A stretch of 61,867 nt of DNA from Nocardioides sp. SYSU D00038 (GTDB lineage: Bacteria > Actinomycetota > Actinomycetes > Propionibacteriales > Nocardioidaceae). Below are positions 7,643-16,046 of the stretch, piece after piece (the first letter of the stretch is position 1; every line of letters starts with the position of its first letter). Both the position numbers and the translations under genes were made by a program. Where the stretch lies: contig NZ_JAFFJT010000033.1 in NCBI RefSeq assembly GCF_016924665.1, positions 1 to 61,867 on the forward strand, read 5' to 3'. The notes beneath the pieces are model-generated. The model was given only the letters and a program-made list of their open reading frames with translations, made no database searches and was not told where the DNA came from.

Positions 7643-8587
7643 TCAGCCGGCCAGGGCGTCGAGGTGGTCGATCGCCGCCTGCCAGCGCTCGGCCATCGGT
7701 CCCACGACCCCGGCCACGTCGAAGGCGCGGCGCCGGGCCAGTCGGAACAGCAGCATCTTGGTGCCGCCCACCACGTCGTCGAGCGCCGCCGCCGCGGGCT
7801 CGCCGTCGCCCCCGGCGAGCCAGCGCACGTGGCTGGCCAGCAGCTCGAACGACGCGCCCGCCATCCGGGCGTTGGCGAAGGCGTAGGCGTGGTAGTCGGC
7901 GAGGTCGCCCTCGAGCAGGCCGGGCAGGTCGGCCTCGAGCCGGGCGCGGAACGCCTCGAACGGGTTGCCCCGGGACCGGCGGCCGAGGTGCTCGCGCAGC
8001 AGCGCCAGCGCCTCCGCGCGGGCGGCCTCCCCCACCAGCGGCGCACCGGCGTCGAAGCGCACCAGGTCGACGTACGGCGGCATCGCGGCGCTGGTCGCGG
8101 CCGCGAAGACGCCGTCGAAGTCCTCGCCGGAGAGCTCGTGGTAGCCGGCGTTGTGGAAGTAGCGGAACACCTTGGCGTCGAGATCGATGGCCTCCGCGAC
8201 CACCGAGGTCTTGACGTGCTCGGTGCGGTAGCTGGTCGCGGCGGTGTCGGGCAGCCACCACGAGTCGAGCTCGGGCAGCAGGGTCTGCCCGGCGGCGAGC
8301 CGCTCCGCGACCTGGTGGGGAAGCGAGCGGTACGGCTGCATCTCGTGGGTCTCGATGCCGTACAGGCGACGCAGGTCGTCGGCCGGGGGCTTGAAGAACG
8401 TCCACTGGTCGAGCTCGTAGTCGACCTCGACCGCCCCGGCGAACATCGCCTCGGGCTCCCAGCCGGACGCCGCGACCAGCTCGATCATGCAGTCGGCGTA
8501 GCAGTTGGTCTCGGTGTAGGTGCGCTCGTCGTCGTGGAGCGGGTGCGGCCGGTACGTCGCGGGGTCGAGCCCCAGCAGGCTGATCAC
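7643..8587 (-). CDS. DUF1839 family protein (possible papain-fold acyltransferase)
   Basis: A 314-residue protein with the hallmark DUF1839 patterns: TETNCYADCMIEL near the N-terminus, FFKPP and LYGIETHE, SWWLPDTAATSYRTEHVKT and YFHNAGYHEL. No activity is established for this family as far as I know. I note that C29, H124 and D135 are arranged like the Cys-His-Asp of C39/BtrH-type papain-fold proteins, some of which move acyl groups off carrier proteins; this is inference. The GTG start overlaps the upstream hydrolase stop as GTGA. Position in the carrier-protein operon suggests a role after amino acid loading. Confidence 0.85.
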   Translation of the reverse strand: MISLLGLDPATYRPHPLHDDERTYTETNCYADCMIELVAASGWEPEAMFAGAVEVDYELDQWTFFKPPADDLRRLYGIETHEMQPYRSLPHQVAERLAAGQTLLPELDSWWLPDTAATSYRTEHVKTSVVAEAIDLDAKVFRYFHNAGYHELSGEDFDGVFAAATSAAMPPYVDLVRFDAGAPLVGEAARAEALALLREHLGRRSRGNPFEAFRARLEADLPGLLEGDLADYHAYAFANARMAGASFELLASHVRWLAGGDGEPAAAALDDVVGGTKMLLFRLARRRAFDVAGVVGPMAERWQAAIDHLDALAG

Positions 8588-10323
8588 GGCGTCCCCCCGG
8601 GGCGCGACGGCGGGGCCACCCGGTCGAGGAAGTCGGTGGCGCGCTCGAGGGCGGCCCGCTGGCCGGCGGCGGTGAGCAGGGAGTGGTCGAAGACGTCGTC
8701 GACCTCGAGGTCGAAGCGCGGGTCGCGGCGCAGCCGGGCCAGTGCCGGCCGCCACGCCAGCACCTCCAGGAAGTGCCGCGCGTCCTCGCGGCAGGCCAGC
8801 AGCCGGACGGCGGTGCCGCGGCGGCGGACCAGCCGGTGCAGCACGCGGTAGGGCGCGTGCCACACCGCGAGCTGGCGGTAGATGCGCCACAGCCCACCGG
8901 CCAGCACCCGGTGCCGCTCGGCCAGCCGGGCGAGCGGCCGGTGCGGCACGATCGCCGCCCGACGCCGCGAGGTGTGCAGCGCGGTGCCCTTCGCCGCGCC
9001 GTAGAGCGTGAGCCGGGGGTTGATCGCGAGCACCCCGGCCACGGGGTCGTGGAGGGCGGACTCGAAGGCGCTGTAGGCGCCCGAGCACAGGCCCACGAAG
9101 ACCACCGGCGCACCGCCGGCGGAGAGCTCGGCGACCAGGTCGGAGGTGTCGTCGAGCCACTGGGGCGCGAACGGCTCGTCCTCGGTCTGCCCGGGGTGGG
9201 CCGGACTGTCGCCGATGCCGCTCAGGTCGACCCGGAGCGTACGGCGGCCCCCGCCGGCCCAGGCGCGGGCCCACTCGACCCACTGCCGCCCGGGCCCGAG
9301 GTAGTGCTCGGCGGCCACGTTGAGCAGCACGACCCACGGCTCGTCGTCGGCGACGTCGCCGACCGGCTCGGTGACCATGCCGACCAGGCCGACCCGGCCG
9401 ATCCGGACCAGCCGCTCGCGCACCGGCGCCGACCCAGGCCCGCCGGAGCCGACCAGGGCCGGCCGGGGCCCGTCGGGCACCTTGACCGGCACGGGTGGCT
9501 GGTCGGCGACCCCAGCGGCGAGCCAGTCGGCCACCCGGGCCAGCGCGCGCTCCGGCACCAGGCAGTCGCTGGGCGGCAGGTCGAGCAGCCGGTCCTGGTC
9601 GAGGGCGACGTCGGTGGCGAGCCGGCCGCCCTCGTGCTCGAGGCGGGTCAGCACCGCCTCGGGCCGGGGCCGGTCGTCGCGGCTGAGCAGCAGCACCCGG
9701 TCGGCGAGCGGCCGCTCGGGCAGCCTGGCGAAGTCGACGGGTCGCAGGCCGCGCGAGGTCCCGGCGTCGTACTGGAAGCCGGGGGTGTGGATGCGGCCGT
9801 CGTCGGGGACGGCGAGGTGGTCGCCGAAGGAGTGCAGCGCCTGGCCCTCGCGCAGAAAGGTGCGCCCGCTCAGGCATGGGTCCCACAGCACCAGCGACCC
9901 GAACGCCGTGCCGGCGCCCTCCCAGTGCGCCGCCCGGTGGGCGGCCAGGGTCGCGCCGAGCCGCATGCCGACCGCGGCGACGGTGGGGACGCCGAGGTCG
10001 AGCAGGTGGTCTCGGGCGGCGTCGATGCTGCCCAGCCAGGCCGGCACCCGGTCGGGTTCGTCGCCGCGGCCGGCGGAGTCGCCGGTGCCGTCGTAGTCGA
10101 GGCGCAGCGCCACCAGCCCCAGCCCGGCGAGGGTCTCGGCGAGCCGCCGGTAGGTGCGGTGGACCGCCCGGCCCTCCTCCCCCATCGGCGGGCAGAGCAC
10201 CACGCCGCCGCGCGCCTGCCCACCGGCGGGCACCGAGACCCAGCCCGCGAGCGGACGCGCCGCGGGGCCGAACCACACCTGGGTGTGGACGGCCCCGTCG
10301 ACGTCGGAGGCGGCGTTCAGCAC
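8584..10323 (-). CDS. Tandem alpha/beta-hydrolase fold protein
   Basis: A 579-residue protein with two alpha/beta-hydrolase domains. The first (about 1-270) resembles exosortase-associated hydrolases, with VVLCPPMGEEGRAVHR and LRLDYDGTGDS, but its nucleophile elbow reads GMRLG (119-123), with Arg121 where Ser is expected. The second (about 305-570) has VDLSGIGDS and an elbow GLCSG (411-415) with Cys413 at the nucleophile position. The N-terminal half may therefore be non-catalytic and the C-terminal half a thiol-type acyltransferase or thioesterase. The GTG start overlaps the ligase stop by 7 nt. No signal peptide or membrane helix is evident. Confidence 0.8.
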   Translation of the reverse strand: MLNAASDVDGAVHTQVWFGPAARPLAGWVSVPAGGQARGGVVLCPPMGEEGRAVHRTYRRLAETLAGLGLVALRLDYDGTGDSAGRGDEPDRVPAWLGSIDAARDHLLDLGVPTVAAVGMRLGATLAAHRAAHWEGAGTAFGSLVLWDPCLSGRTFLREGQALHSFGDHLAVPDDGRIHTPGFQYDAGTSRGLRPVDFARLPERPLADRVLLLSRDDRPRPEAVLTRLEHEGGRLATDVALDQDRLLDLPPSDCLVPERALARVADWLAAGVADQPPVPVKVPDGPRPALVGSGGPGSAPVRERLVRIGRVGLVGMVTEPVGDVADDEPWVVLLNVAAEHYLGPGRQWVEWARAWAGGGRRTLRVDLSGIGDSPAHPGQTEDEPFAPQWLDDTSDLVAELSAGGAPVVFVGLCSGAYSAFESALHDPVAGVLAINPRLTLYGAAKGTALHTSRRRAAIVPHRPLARLAERHRVLAGGLWRIYRQLAVWHAPYRVLHRLVRRRGTAVRLLACREDARHFLEVLAWRPALARLRRDPRFDLEVDDVFDHSLLTAAGQRAALERATDFLDRVAPPSRPGGTP

Positions 10324-11261
10324 GACAGCGTCGACCGCACCTCGTCGGGCCACGCGGAGACGGCGAGACCGTGGGTGGCGAACAGCCCGAGGGTGATCCG
10401 CTCCAGGCCGTAGCCGAAGCAGGAGCTGTGGGCGACGCCGCCGTCGGGCGTGGTCAGCCCGAAGGGCAGGCCGAAGTGGTCCTCGTGGTAGTTGGCCGAG
10501 GAGATCGCGGTGGGCCTGGCGTCGGTGACGTCGAGCACCACCTCGTACTTGAGCTCCGCGGTGAGCTGGTTGGCGGCCAGCATCCGGCCGACCCGGCCGA
10601 AGAACGGGTCGTTGGCGGCCTCGACCCGCACCGGCAGGCCGAGCGCGGCCAACGAGTCGCGGCCCCGCCGCAGCCAGGCGTCGCGGTGGGCGACGGCCTG
10701 GTCGGGGGTGCCGACCAGCACGAACTCGTACATCCGGAACGACTGCATCCGCGCCGGGTCGAGGCTGGGCTCGTGGCGGAAGGCGAAGCCGCAGCACTCG
10801 GTGAGCAGGCCGGCGGCGGGCACGTCGGTGGGGAGGGTGCCGTAGAGGCTGTGGCAGATCGAGGAGCTGAGCACCACCTCGGCGGGGGTCAGGTGGGTGG
10901 TCCAGTCGCCGCCGTCCTCGAGCTCGGCGAGCAGCGCCCGGTGCTCCTTGTCGCCGCCGCTGAACACGTCGAGCGAGCCCACCAGGTCGGGGAAGGAGCG
11001 GAGGTAGTCGGTGCGCAGGAAGTCCTCGCGCGCCATCACCGGCGGGAACCAGCGGCGCGGGGCGGTGGCGTCCTCGCGCTGGTCGGCGGCGTAGCGCTCG
11101 ACGGCCTGGAGCACCCCCTCGAACTCGCCGGAGCGGTGGTAGACGCCGTCGGTGCGGGTCGCGACCAGCAGCCCGGCGTCGAGCAGCGCCGCGCGCAGCT
11201 CCTCCGGGGAGCCGTACGGCGCCGGGTGGCGCTCGGTCTGCACCTCGATCGTGCCGGTCAC
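10317..11261 (-). CDS. Amino acid:[carrier protein] ligase (SerRS-like)
   Basis: A 314-residue homologue of the catalytic core of atypical seryl-tRNA synthetases, lacking a tRNA-binding domain. Characterised members adenylate glycine or alanine and load it on the phosphopantetheine of a small carrier protein. Class II motif 2 appears as FRHE with R162 and E164, and motif 3 as CFGYGLER. Candidate zinc ligands C136, E179 and C281 fall at the Cys/Glu/Cys spacing known for this family. The GTG start overlaps the flavoprotein stop (GTGA). The partner carrier protein lies two genes upstream. Which amino acid it uses is not readable with certainty. Confidence 0.9.
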   Translation of the reverse strand: MTGTIEVQTERHPAPYGSPEELRAALLDAGLLVATRTDGVYHRSGEFEGVLQAVERYAADQREDATAPRRWFPPVMAREDFLRTDYLRSFPDLVGSLDVFSGGDKEHRALLAELEDGGDWTTHLTPAEVVLSSSICHSLYGTLPTDVPAAGLLTECCGFAFRHEPSLDPARMQSFRMYEFVLVGTPDQAVAHRDAWLRRGRDSLAALGLPVRVEAANDPFFGRVGRMLAANQLTAELKYEVVLDVTDARPTAISSANYHEDHFGLPFGLTTPDGGVAHSSCFGYGLERITLGLFATHGLAVSAWPDEVRSTLSC

Positions 11262-12442
11262 CGGGCCTCCCGCTGCACCAGGGCGAGCTGGGCGGTGTTG
11301 CCGGCGATCCGGTCGTTGTTGACCATCACCGCCGCGCCGTGCGCGTCGCGCAGCAGCCGGCCCAGGCTGAACTCGGAGTCCTCGCGGTAGCCCTGGATGC
11401 CGCAGATCAGCATCGCCTGGTTGACGACGTCGACGACCAGGGTGGAGGCCGAGACCTTGAGCGCGTTGATCGCGACCATGAAGTCGATGGCCGAGGTCTC
11501 CTCGGGGTCGTCGGCGATCTCGAGGTAGCGGCTCAACACCGCCTCGACCGACGAGGCGAACTGCTGGCGGGTGATCATCAGCGCCGCCAGCCGCGGCGCG
11601 CCGGGCGGGGTGGCCGTGAGGTCCTTGCGGGCCGCCTTCTGCACGAACCGCTGGGCGCGCCACGACGCCTCCTCGGCCAGGCCGAGCCACAGCGACGACC
11701 ACAGCAGGTGGGAGGTCGGCAGCATGGTCGCCGAGGAGATGTCGCCGAACGGCGTGGCGCAGACCAGGTCGGCCGGGCCGGTGGCCTCGAGGGTGAACCC
11801 GAGCGAGCAGGTGCCGCGGAAGCCGAGGGTGTCCCAGCCCGAGAGCGGGGTGAGCGTGACGCCGTGCTGCTCGCAGACGACCAGCACCTGGTCGCTGGCG
11901 GGGCTGTCCGCCGCCCGACGCGCGGTGGCGACGAACGCGTCGGCGTACTGGCCGTAGGAGATCACCGGCGCCTGCTTGGTGAGCCGGAAGACCTCGCCGT
12001 CGGGGCCCGGGACGCGCTCGACGTGGCAGGACGAGGTGCGGGTGTTGCCGCCGATGCCGATCTCGGTGGTGGCCGAGGCGAGCAGCAGCTGCTCGGCCGC
12101 TACCCGCCGGACGAACTCCGTGAGCGCCGGGGTCGAGCCGTGCCGCACCAGCGAGGCCACCTGGATGTGGTGCATCGCGAGCACCATCGCCGAGCTCGCG
12201 CAGGAGCGGGCCACCTCGCGCACGACGGCCGCGGCCTGCCGCAGGTCGTGGCCCAGGCCGCCGAGCTCGGCGGGCACCAGCGCGCCGAGCAGGCCCTCGG
12301 CGCGGAACGCGTCGATGGTCTCCTTGGGGAACCGGGCCCGGTCGTCGACGTCGGCGGCGTGGACGGCGGCGGTCTCGACGCCGATCCGGCGGCCGAGCGC
12401 GACGACGTCGGCCAGCGCGGCGCGCGCCGCGACGTCGCTCAT
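11258..12442 (-). CDS. Acyl-CoA/acyl-carrier-protein dehydrogenase-like flavoprotein
   Basis: A 394-residue acyl-CoA dehydrogenase-fold protein: an N-terminal helical domain (GLLGALVPAELGGLG), a middle beta domain (SATTEIGIGGN, then VISYGQYADAFVAT) and a C-terminal helical domain with ICGIQGYREDSEFSLGRLLRDA. FAD-dependent oxidation of an acyl or aminoacyl thioester is the family role. Its place between the carrier protein and the ligase suggests that the substrate is carrier-protein bound rather than a CoA ester. The ATG at 12442 overlaps the carrier-protein stop (ATGA). I did not identify the catalytic base with confidence. Confidence 0.85.
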   Translation of the reverse strand: MSDVAARAALADVVALGRRIGVETAAVHAADVDDRARFPKETIDAFRAEGLLGALVPAELGGLGHDLRQAAAVVREVARSCASSAMVLAMHHIQVASLVRHGSTPALTEFVRRVAAEQLLLASATTEIGIGGNTRTSSCHVERVPGPDGEVFRLTKQAPVISYGQYADAFVATARRAADSPASDQVLVVCEQHGVTLTPLSGWDTLGFRGTCSLGFTLEATGPADLVCATPFGDISSATMLPTSHLLWSSLWLGLAEEASWRAQRFVQKAARKDLTATPPGAPRLAALMITRQQFASSVEAVLSRYLEIADDPEETSAIDFMVAINALKVSASTLVVDVVNQAMLICGIQGYREDSEFSLGRLLRDAHGAAVMVNNDRIAGNTAQLALVQREAR

Positions 12443-12708
12443 GCGCTGGCCTGCTCGCCCACGCCCAGCTCGGCGAGGGCGGCGGCGATCGCCGCCACGG
12501 AGGCGAAGGTGCTCTTCTTGAGCATCTGCTGGGGGAACTCGATGTCCCACTCGTCCTCGCACGCCAGCATCACCGTCACCGACGCGTGGCTGGTCATCCC
12601 CGCGGCGTAGAGGTCGTCGGTGTCCGACAGCGCGGAGACGTCGGTGCCGAGCCGCGCGTGCTCCGCCAGGATGGTGCGGATCGTCGCGGTCACGGTGCTG
12701 CTGCTCAT
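12439..12708 (-). CDS. Acyl/aminoacyl carrier protein
   Basis: An 89-residue carrier protein, the normal length for a stand-alone ACP. The phosphopantetheine attachment serine is most likely S40 in DDLYAAGMTSHASV, replacing the DSL motif of fatty-acid ACPs, as in the carrier proteins served by amino acid:carrier protein ligases. Acidic residues follow in ACEDEWDIEFP. It is coupled by 4-nt overlaps to the phosphopantetheinyl transferase upstream and the flavoprotein downstream. It is unlikely to be the fatty-acid ACP. Confidence 0.88.
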   Translation of the reverse strand: MSSSTVTATIRTILAEHARLGTDVSALSDTDDLYAAGMTSHASVTVMLACEDEWDIEFPQQMLKKSTFASVAAIAAALAELGVGEQASA

Positions 12709-13148
12709 GGTTCCTCGGTTTCGCTGGACGGGCGGGTGGGCTGGCTGACGGCGACGGCGGTCGCCATCGCCAGGTCGGTGGTGTGGCTCAGGCTGATGTC
12801 GACCGGGCCGAGCCCGGCGCGGCGGGCGGCCTCGGCGGCGGCGCCGCTCAGCACGACACCCGGGCGGCCGTGCGGGCCGCGGACCACCTCGACGCTGCGC
12901 GGGTCGACGGCGTCGGGGCGGCCGACCAGCTTGAGGACCGCCTCCTTGGCGGCCCAGCGGGCGGCCAGGGACGCCGCCCCGCCGGTGCGCCAGGCGTCCT
13001 GCTCGGCGGGGGTGTAGACCCGGTCGAGGTAGCGGCTCCCGAAGCGGCGTACGGCGTCGGCGACCTCCGCGACCGGCTGGAGGTCGCAGCCGGTGCGGAC
13101 CGTGACGGGACCGGTCCGGGGAGGTGTGCTGGGCGCAGCGCTGTGCAC
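12705..13148 (-). CDS. 4'-phosphopantetheinyl transferase, AcpS-like
   Basis: Transfers 4'-phosphopantetheine from CoA to a carrier-protein serine. Family signatures are GCDL (residues 20-23, the metal-binding Asp), WAAKEAVLK (65-73) and DISLSHT. I chose the GTG at 13148 (147 residues) because AAGGAGG lies 8 nt upstream; the GTG at 13154 is too close to that site. The stop overlaps the carrier protein ATG, so holo-carrier formation is probably its dedicated task. It heads a seven-gene operon running to 5631. The housekeeping acpS is probably elsewhere. Confidence 0.88.
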   Translation of the reverse strand: MHSAAPSTPPRTGPVTVRTGCDLQPVAEVADAVRRFGSRYLDRVYTPAEQDAWRTGGAASLAARWAAKEAVLKLVGRPDAVDPRSVEVVRGPHGRPGVVLSGAAAEAARRAGLGPVDISLSHTTDLAMATAVAVSQPTRPSSETEEP

Positions 13149-13266
13149 GGCCACCGCCTCCTTGTCGGGTCGTCTCGGCCCCCACGGACCCCGGTCTGGA
13201 CACCCACGAGGCTAGCCACGGGTGGAGGCCCTCGGTGGGCTTTTCACCAAGCCCAACGAGCCCGCC

Positions 13267-13272
13267 TAGGAT
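13267..13272 (+). promoter_or_regulatory. -10 element of valS, leaderless
   Basis: TAGGAT ends 8 nt before the valS ATG at 13281, so transcription should start at or next to the start codon. The 132-bp gap 13149-13280 must also hold the promoter for the carrier-protein operon on the minus strand. Confidence 0.5.
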
Positions 13273-13280
13273 TCGTCACC

Positions 13281-15896
13281 ATGACCCAGGACACCCAGCC
13301 CCCGGCCCCGGAACCGACCCGCCCCGCCGGTGCGGTCGCCGTACCGGACAAGCCTGCGCTGGAGGGTCTGGAGGAGACCTGGGCCGCGCGCTGGAAGGCG
13401 GAGGGCACCTACGCCTTCGACCGGACCCAGCCGCGCGAGAACGTCTACTCCATCGACACCCCGCCGCCCACGGTCAGCGGCAGCCTCCACGTCGGCCACG
13501 TGTTCTCCTACACCCACACCGACCTGATCGCGCGCTACCAGCGGATGCAGGGCAAGTCGGTGTTCTACCCCATGGGCTGGGACGACAACGGCCTGCCGAC
13601 CGAGCGCCGGGTGCAGAACTACTTCGGCGTCCGCTGCGACCCCTCGCTCCCCTACGACCCCGACTTCACCCCACCGGAGAAGCCGGACCCCAAGCGGCAG
13701 CTGCCGATCAGCCGGCCCAACTTCATCGAGCTGTGCGAGCGGCTGGTCGAGGAGGACGAGAAGGCGTTCGAGGCGCTCTGGCGCCACCTCGGCCTCTCCG
13801 TCGACTGGAGCCAGACCTACACGACCGTCGGGCCCGCGGCGCAGACCGCCTCGCAGCGCGCCTTCCTGCGCAACTTCGCCCGCGGCGAGGCCTACCTGCA
13901 GGAGGCGCCGACCCTCTGGGACGTCACCTTCCAGACCGCCGTGGCCCAGGCCGAGCTCGAGGCGAGGGAGTACGCCGGCGCCTACCACCGGGTCTCCTTC
14001 CACCGGCCCGACGGCGAGCCGGTGGTCATCGAGACCACCCGGCCCGAGCTGATCCCCTCGGTGGTGGCACTGATCGCCCACCCCGACGACGAGCGCTACG
14101 CAGGCCTGTTCGGCACCTCGGTCACCTCGCCGGTCTTCGGCGTCGAGGTGCCGGTGGTGCCCCACCCAGCCGCCGAGATCGACAAGGGCTCCGGCCTGGT
14201 CATGTGCTGCACCTTCGGCGACCTCACCGACGTCACCTGGTGGCGCGAGCTGCAGCTGCCGGTGCGCACGGTGGTCGGACGTGACGGACGGCTGCTGCGC
14301 GAGACCCCGGAGTGGCTGGCCGCCCCGGACGCTGCGGCGTCGTACGAGCGGCTCGCGGGCAAGACGATCTTCTCCGCCCGCGAGGAGATGGTCACGATGC
14401 TGCGCGAGACCGGCGACCTGCTGGGTGACCCCACCCCGACCACCCGGATGGCGAACTTCTTCGAGAAGGGCGACAAGCCGCTCGAGATCGTCGCCACCCG
14501 CCAGTGGTACATCCGCAACGGCGGCCGCGACACCGACCTGCGGGCCGAGCTGGTCGAGCGCGGCGCCGAGGTGGAGTGGGTGCCCGCCCACATGCGGCAC
14601 CGCTACGACAACTGGGTCAACGGCCTCAACGGCGACTGGCTGATCTCGCGCCAGCGGTTCTTCGGGATCCCGTTCCCGGTCTGGTACCCGCTCGACGACG
14701 AGGGCGAGCCCGACTACGCCCACCCGCTGGTCGCGCGCGAGGACGAGCTGCCGGTCGACCCGTCGACCCAGGCGCCGCAGGGCTACGACGAGGACCAGCG
14801 CGGCAAGCCGGGCGGGTTTCTCGGCGACCCCGATGTCATGGACACCTGGGCGACCTCCTCGCTCACCCCCCAGATCGTGTGCGGCTGGGAGCGCGACCCC
14901 GACCTGTTCGAGCGCACCTTCCCGATGGACCTGCGCCCGCAGGCCCACGAGATCATCCGCACCTGGCTCTTCGCCACCGTCGTGCGGGCCCACCACGAGA
15001 ACGGCGTGGTGCCGTGGTCGCACGCCGCGATCTCCGGCTTCGTGGTCGACCCCGACCGCAAGAAGATGTCGAAGTCCAAGGGCAACGTCGTCGTCCCCGA
15101 CGAGATCCTGCGCAAGTTCGGCACCGACGCGGTGCGCTGGCGCGCCGCGATGGCCCGGCCGGGCATGGACTCGCCGTTCGACGAGACCCAGATGAAGGTC
15201 GGGCGCCGGCTGGCGATGAAGGTGCTCAACGCCTCCAAGTTCGTGCTCGGCGGGGTGGGCGCGACCGCCACCTCGGCCGATGCCGTCACCGAGCCCGTCG
15301 ACGTCGCCCTGCTGGCCCGCCTCGCCGGCGTGATCGAGCGGGCCACCGAGGCGTTCGAGGCCTACGACTACACCACCGCGCTGGAGGTGTCGGAGAAGTT
15401 CTTCTGGGAGTTCTGCGACGACTACCTCGAGCTGGTCAAGGAGCGCGCCTACGACGAGACCGGCGGCGCGGCCACCGGGTCGGCCCGCACCGCGCTCGCG
15501 CTGGCCCTCCACGTGCAGCTGCGCCTGCTCGCGCCGTTCCTCCCCTACGTGACGGAGGAGGTCTGGTCGTGGTGGCAGGAGGGCTCGATCCACCGCTCCA
15601 CGTGGCCGACGGTCGACGAGCTCGGCGCCGCCGCCGGCGGTGATGCCGACACCCTCGACGCCGTCGCCGCCGCCCTGATCGGCATCCGTGGCGCCAAGTC
15701 GCAGGCCAAGGTCTCGATGCGCGCCGAGCTGGCCCGGGTCGAGGTCTCCGGCCCCGCCGCGCTGGTCGAGGCCGCCGAGCGCGCCGCCACCGACCTGCGC
15801 CGCACCGGCCGGATCACCGGCGACCTGGTCTTCACCCCCACCGACGCCTCCGAGATCTCCGTCGTCGCCGAGCTGGCGCCGGTCGCCGAGGGCTGA
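13281..15896 (+). CDS. valS: Valine--tRNA ligase, archaeal-type
   Basis: Charges tRNA-Val with valine, with an editing domain to remove threonine. The 871-residue class I synthetase has HVGH at 70-73 and KMSKS at 595-599. The segment GWDDNGLPTER (99-109) replaces the GxDHAGIATQ of ordinary bacterial ValRS, and the C-terminal coiled-coil arm is absent; both features mark the archaeal/Rickettsia-type subgroup. The ATG at 13281 has a leaderless -10. In many actinobacteria valS lies co-oriented between clpX and folC; here it is at the same locus but inverted. It could be an acquired replacement. Confidence 0.93.
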   Translation: MTQDTQPPAPEPTRPAGAVAVPDKPALEGLEETWAARWKAEGTYAFDRTQPRENVYSIDTPPPTVSGSLHVGHVFSYTHTDLIARYQRMQGKSVFYPMGWDDNGLPTERRVQNYFGVRCDPSLPYDPDFTPPEKPDPKRQLPISRPNFIELCERLVEEDEKAFEALWRHLGLSVDWSQTYTTVGPAAQTASQRAFLRNFARGEAYLQEAPTLWDVTFQTAVAQAELEAREYAGAYHRVSFHRPDGEPVVIETTRPELIPSVVALIAHPDDERYAGLFGTSVTSPVFGVEVPVVPHPAAEIDKGSGLVMCCTFGDLTDVTWWRELQLPVRTVVGRDGRLLRETPEWLAAPDAAASYERLAGKTIFSAREEMVTMLRETGDLLGDPTPTTRMANFFEKGDKPLEIVATRQWYIRNGGRDTDLRAELVERGAEVEWVPAHMRHRYDNWVNGLNGDWLISRQRFFGIPFPVWYPLDDEGEPDYAHPLVAREDELPVDPSTQAPQGYDEDQRGKPGGFLGDPDVMDTWATSSLTPQIVCGWERDPDLFERTFPMDLRPQAHEIIRTWLFATVVRAHHENGVVPWSHAAISGFVVDPDRKKMSKSKGNVVVPDEILRKFGTDAVRWRAAMARPGMDSPFDETQMKVGRRLAMKVLNASKFVLGGVGATATSADAVTEPVDVALLARLAGVIERATEAFEAYDYTTALEVSEKFFWEFCDDYLELVKERAYDETGGAATGSARTALALALHVQLRLLAPFLPYVTEEVWSWWQEGSIHRSTWPTVDELGAAAGGDADTLDAVAAALIGIRGAKSQAKVSMRAELARVEVSGPAALVEAAERAATDLRRTGRITGDLVFTPTDASEISVVAELAPVAEG

Positions 15897-15917
15897 GCGG
15901 GGCTGGCCGGGGGTGGT

Positions 15918-15991
15918 GGTTTCCCCGGTGAACCGGGGAAACCCGCACTGGTCGGCCAGAACTTCGGCCGAGAAGTCGAGGTTCTGGCCGA
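15918..15991 (+). terminator. Two nested inverted repeats after valS
   Basis: A perfect 12-bp palindrome (15918-15929 with 15932-15943, arms GGTTTCCCCGGT/ACCGGGGAAACC) begins 21 nt after the valS stop. A second inverted repeat has 11-nt arms at 15952-15962 and 15981-15991. No T-run follows. Termination or a dispersed palindromic element are both possible. Confidence 0.5.
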
Positions 15992-16046
15992 GAGGTCAAG
16001 GAAGTCGTCCGGTATCGCTCACGCCGGCGCGGGCAACCGGCGGGCC

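Noticed and set aside
5715..7886. 723-codon open frame antisense to the GH2-like and DUF1839 genes
   Set aside because: Low-complexity composition, no start signal, no recognisable domains; shadow frame.
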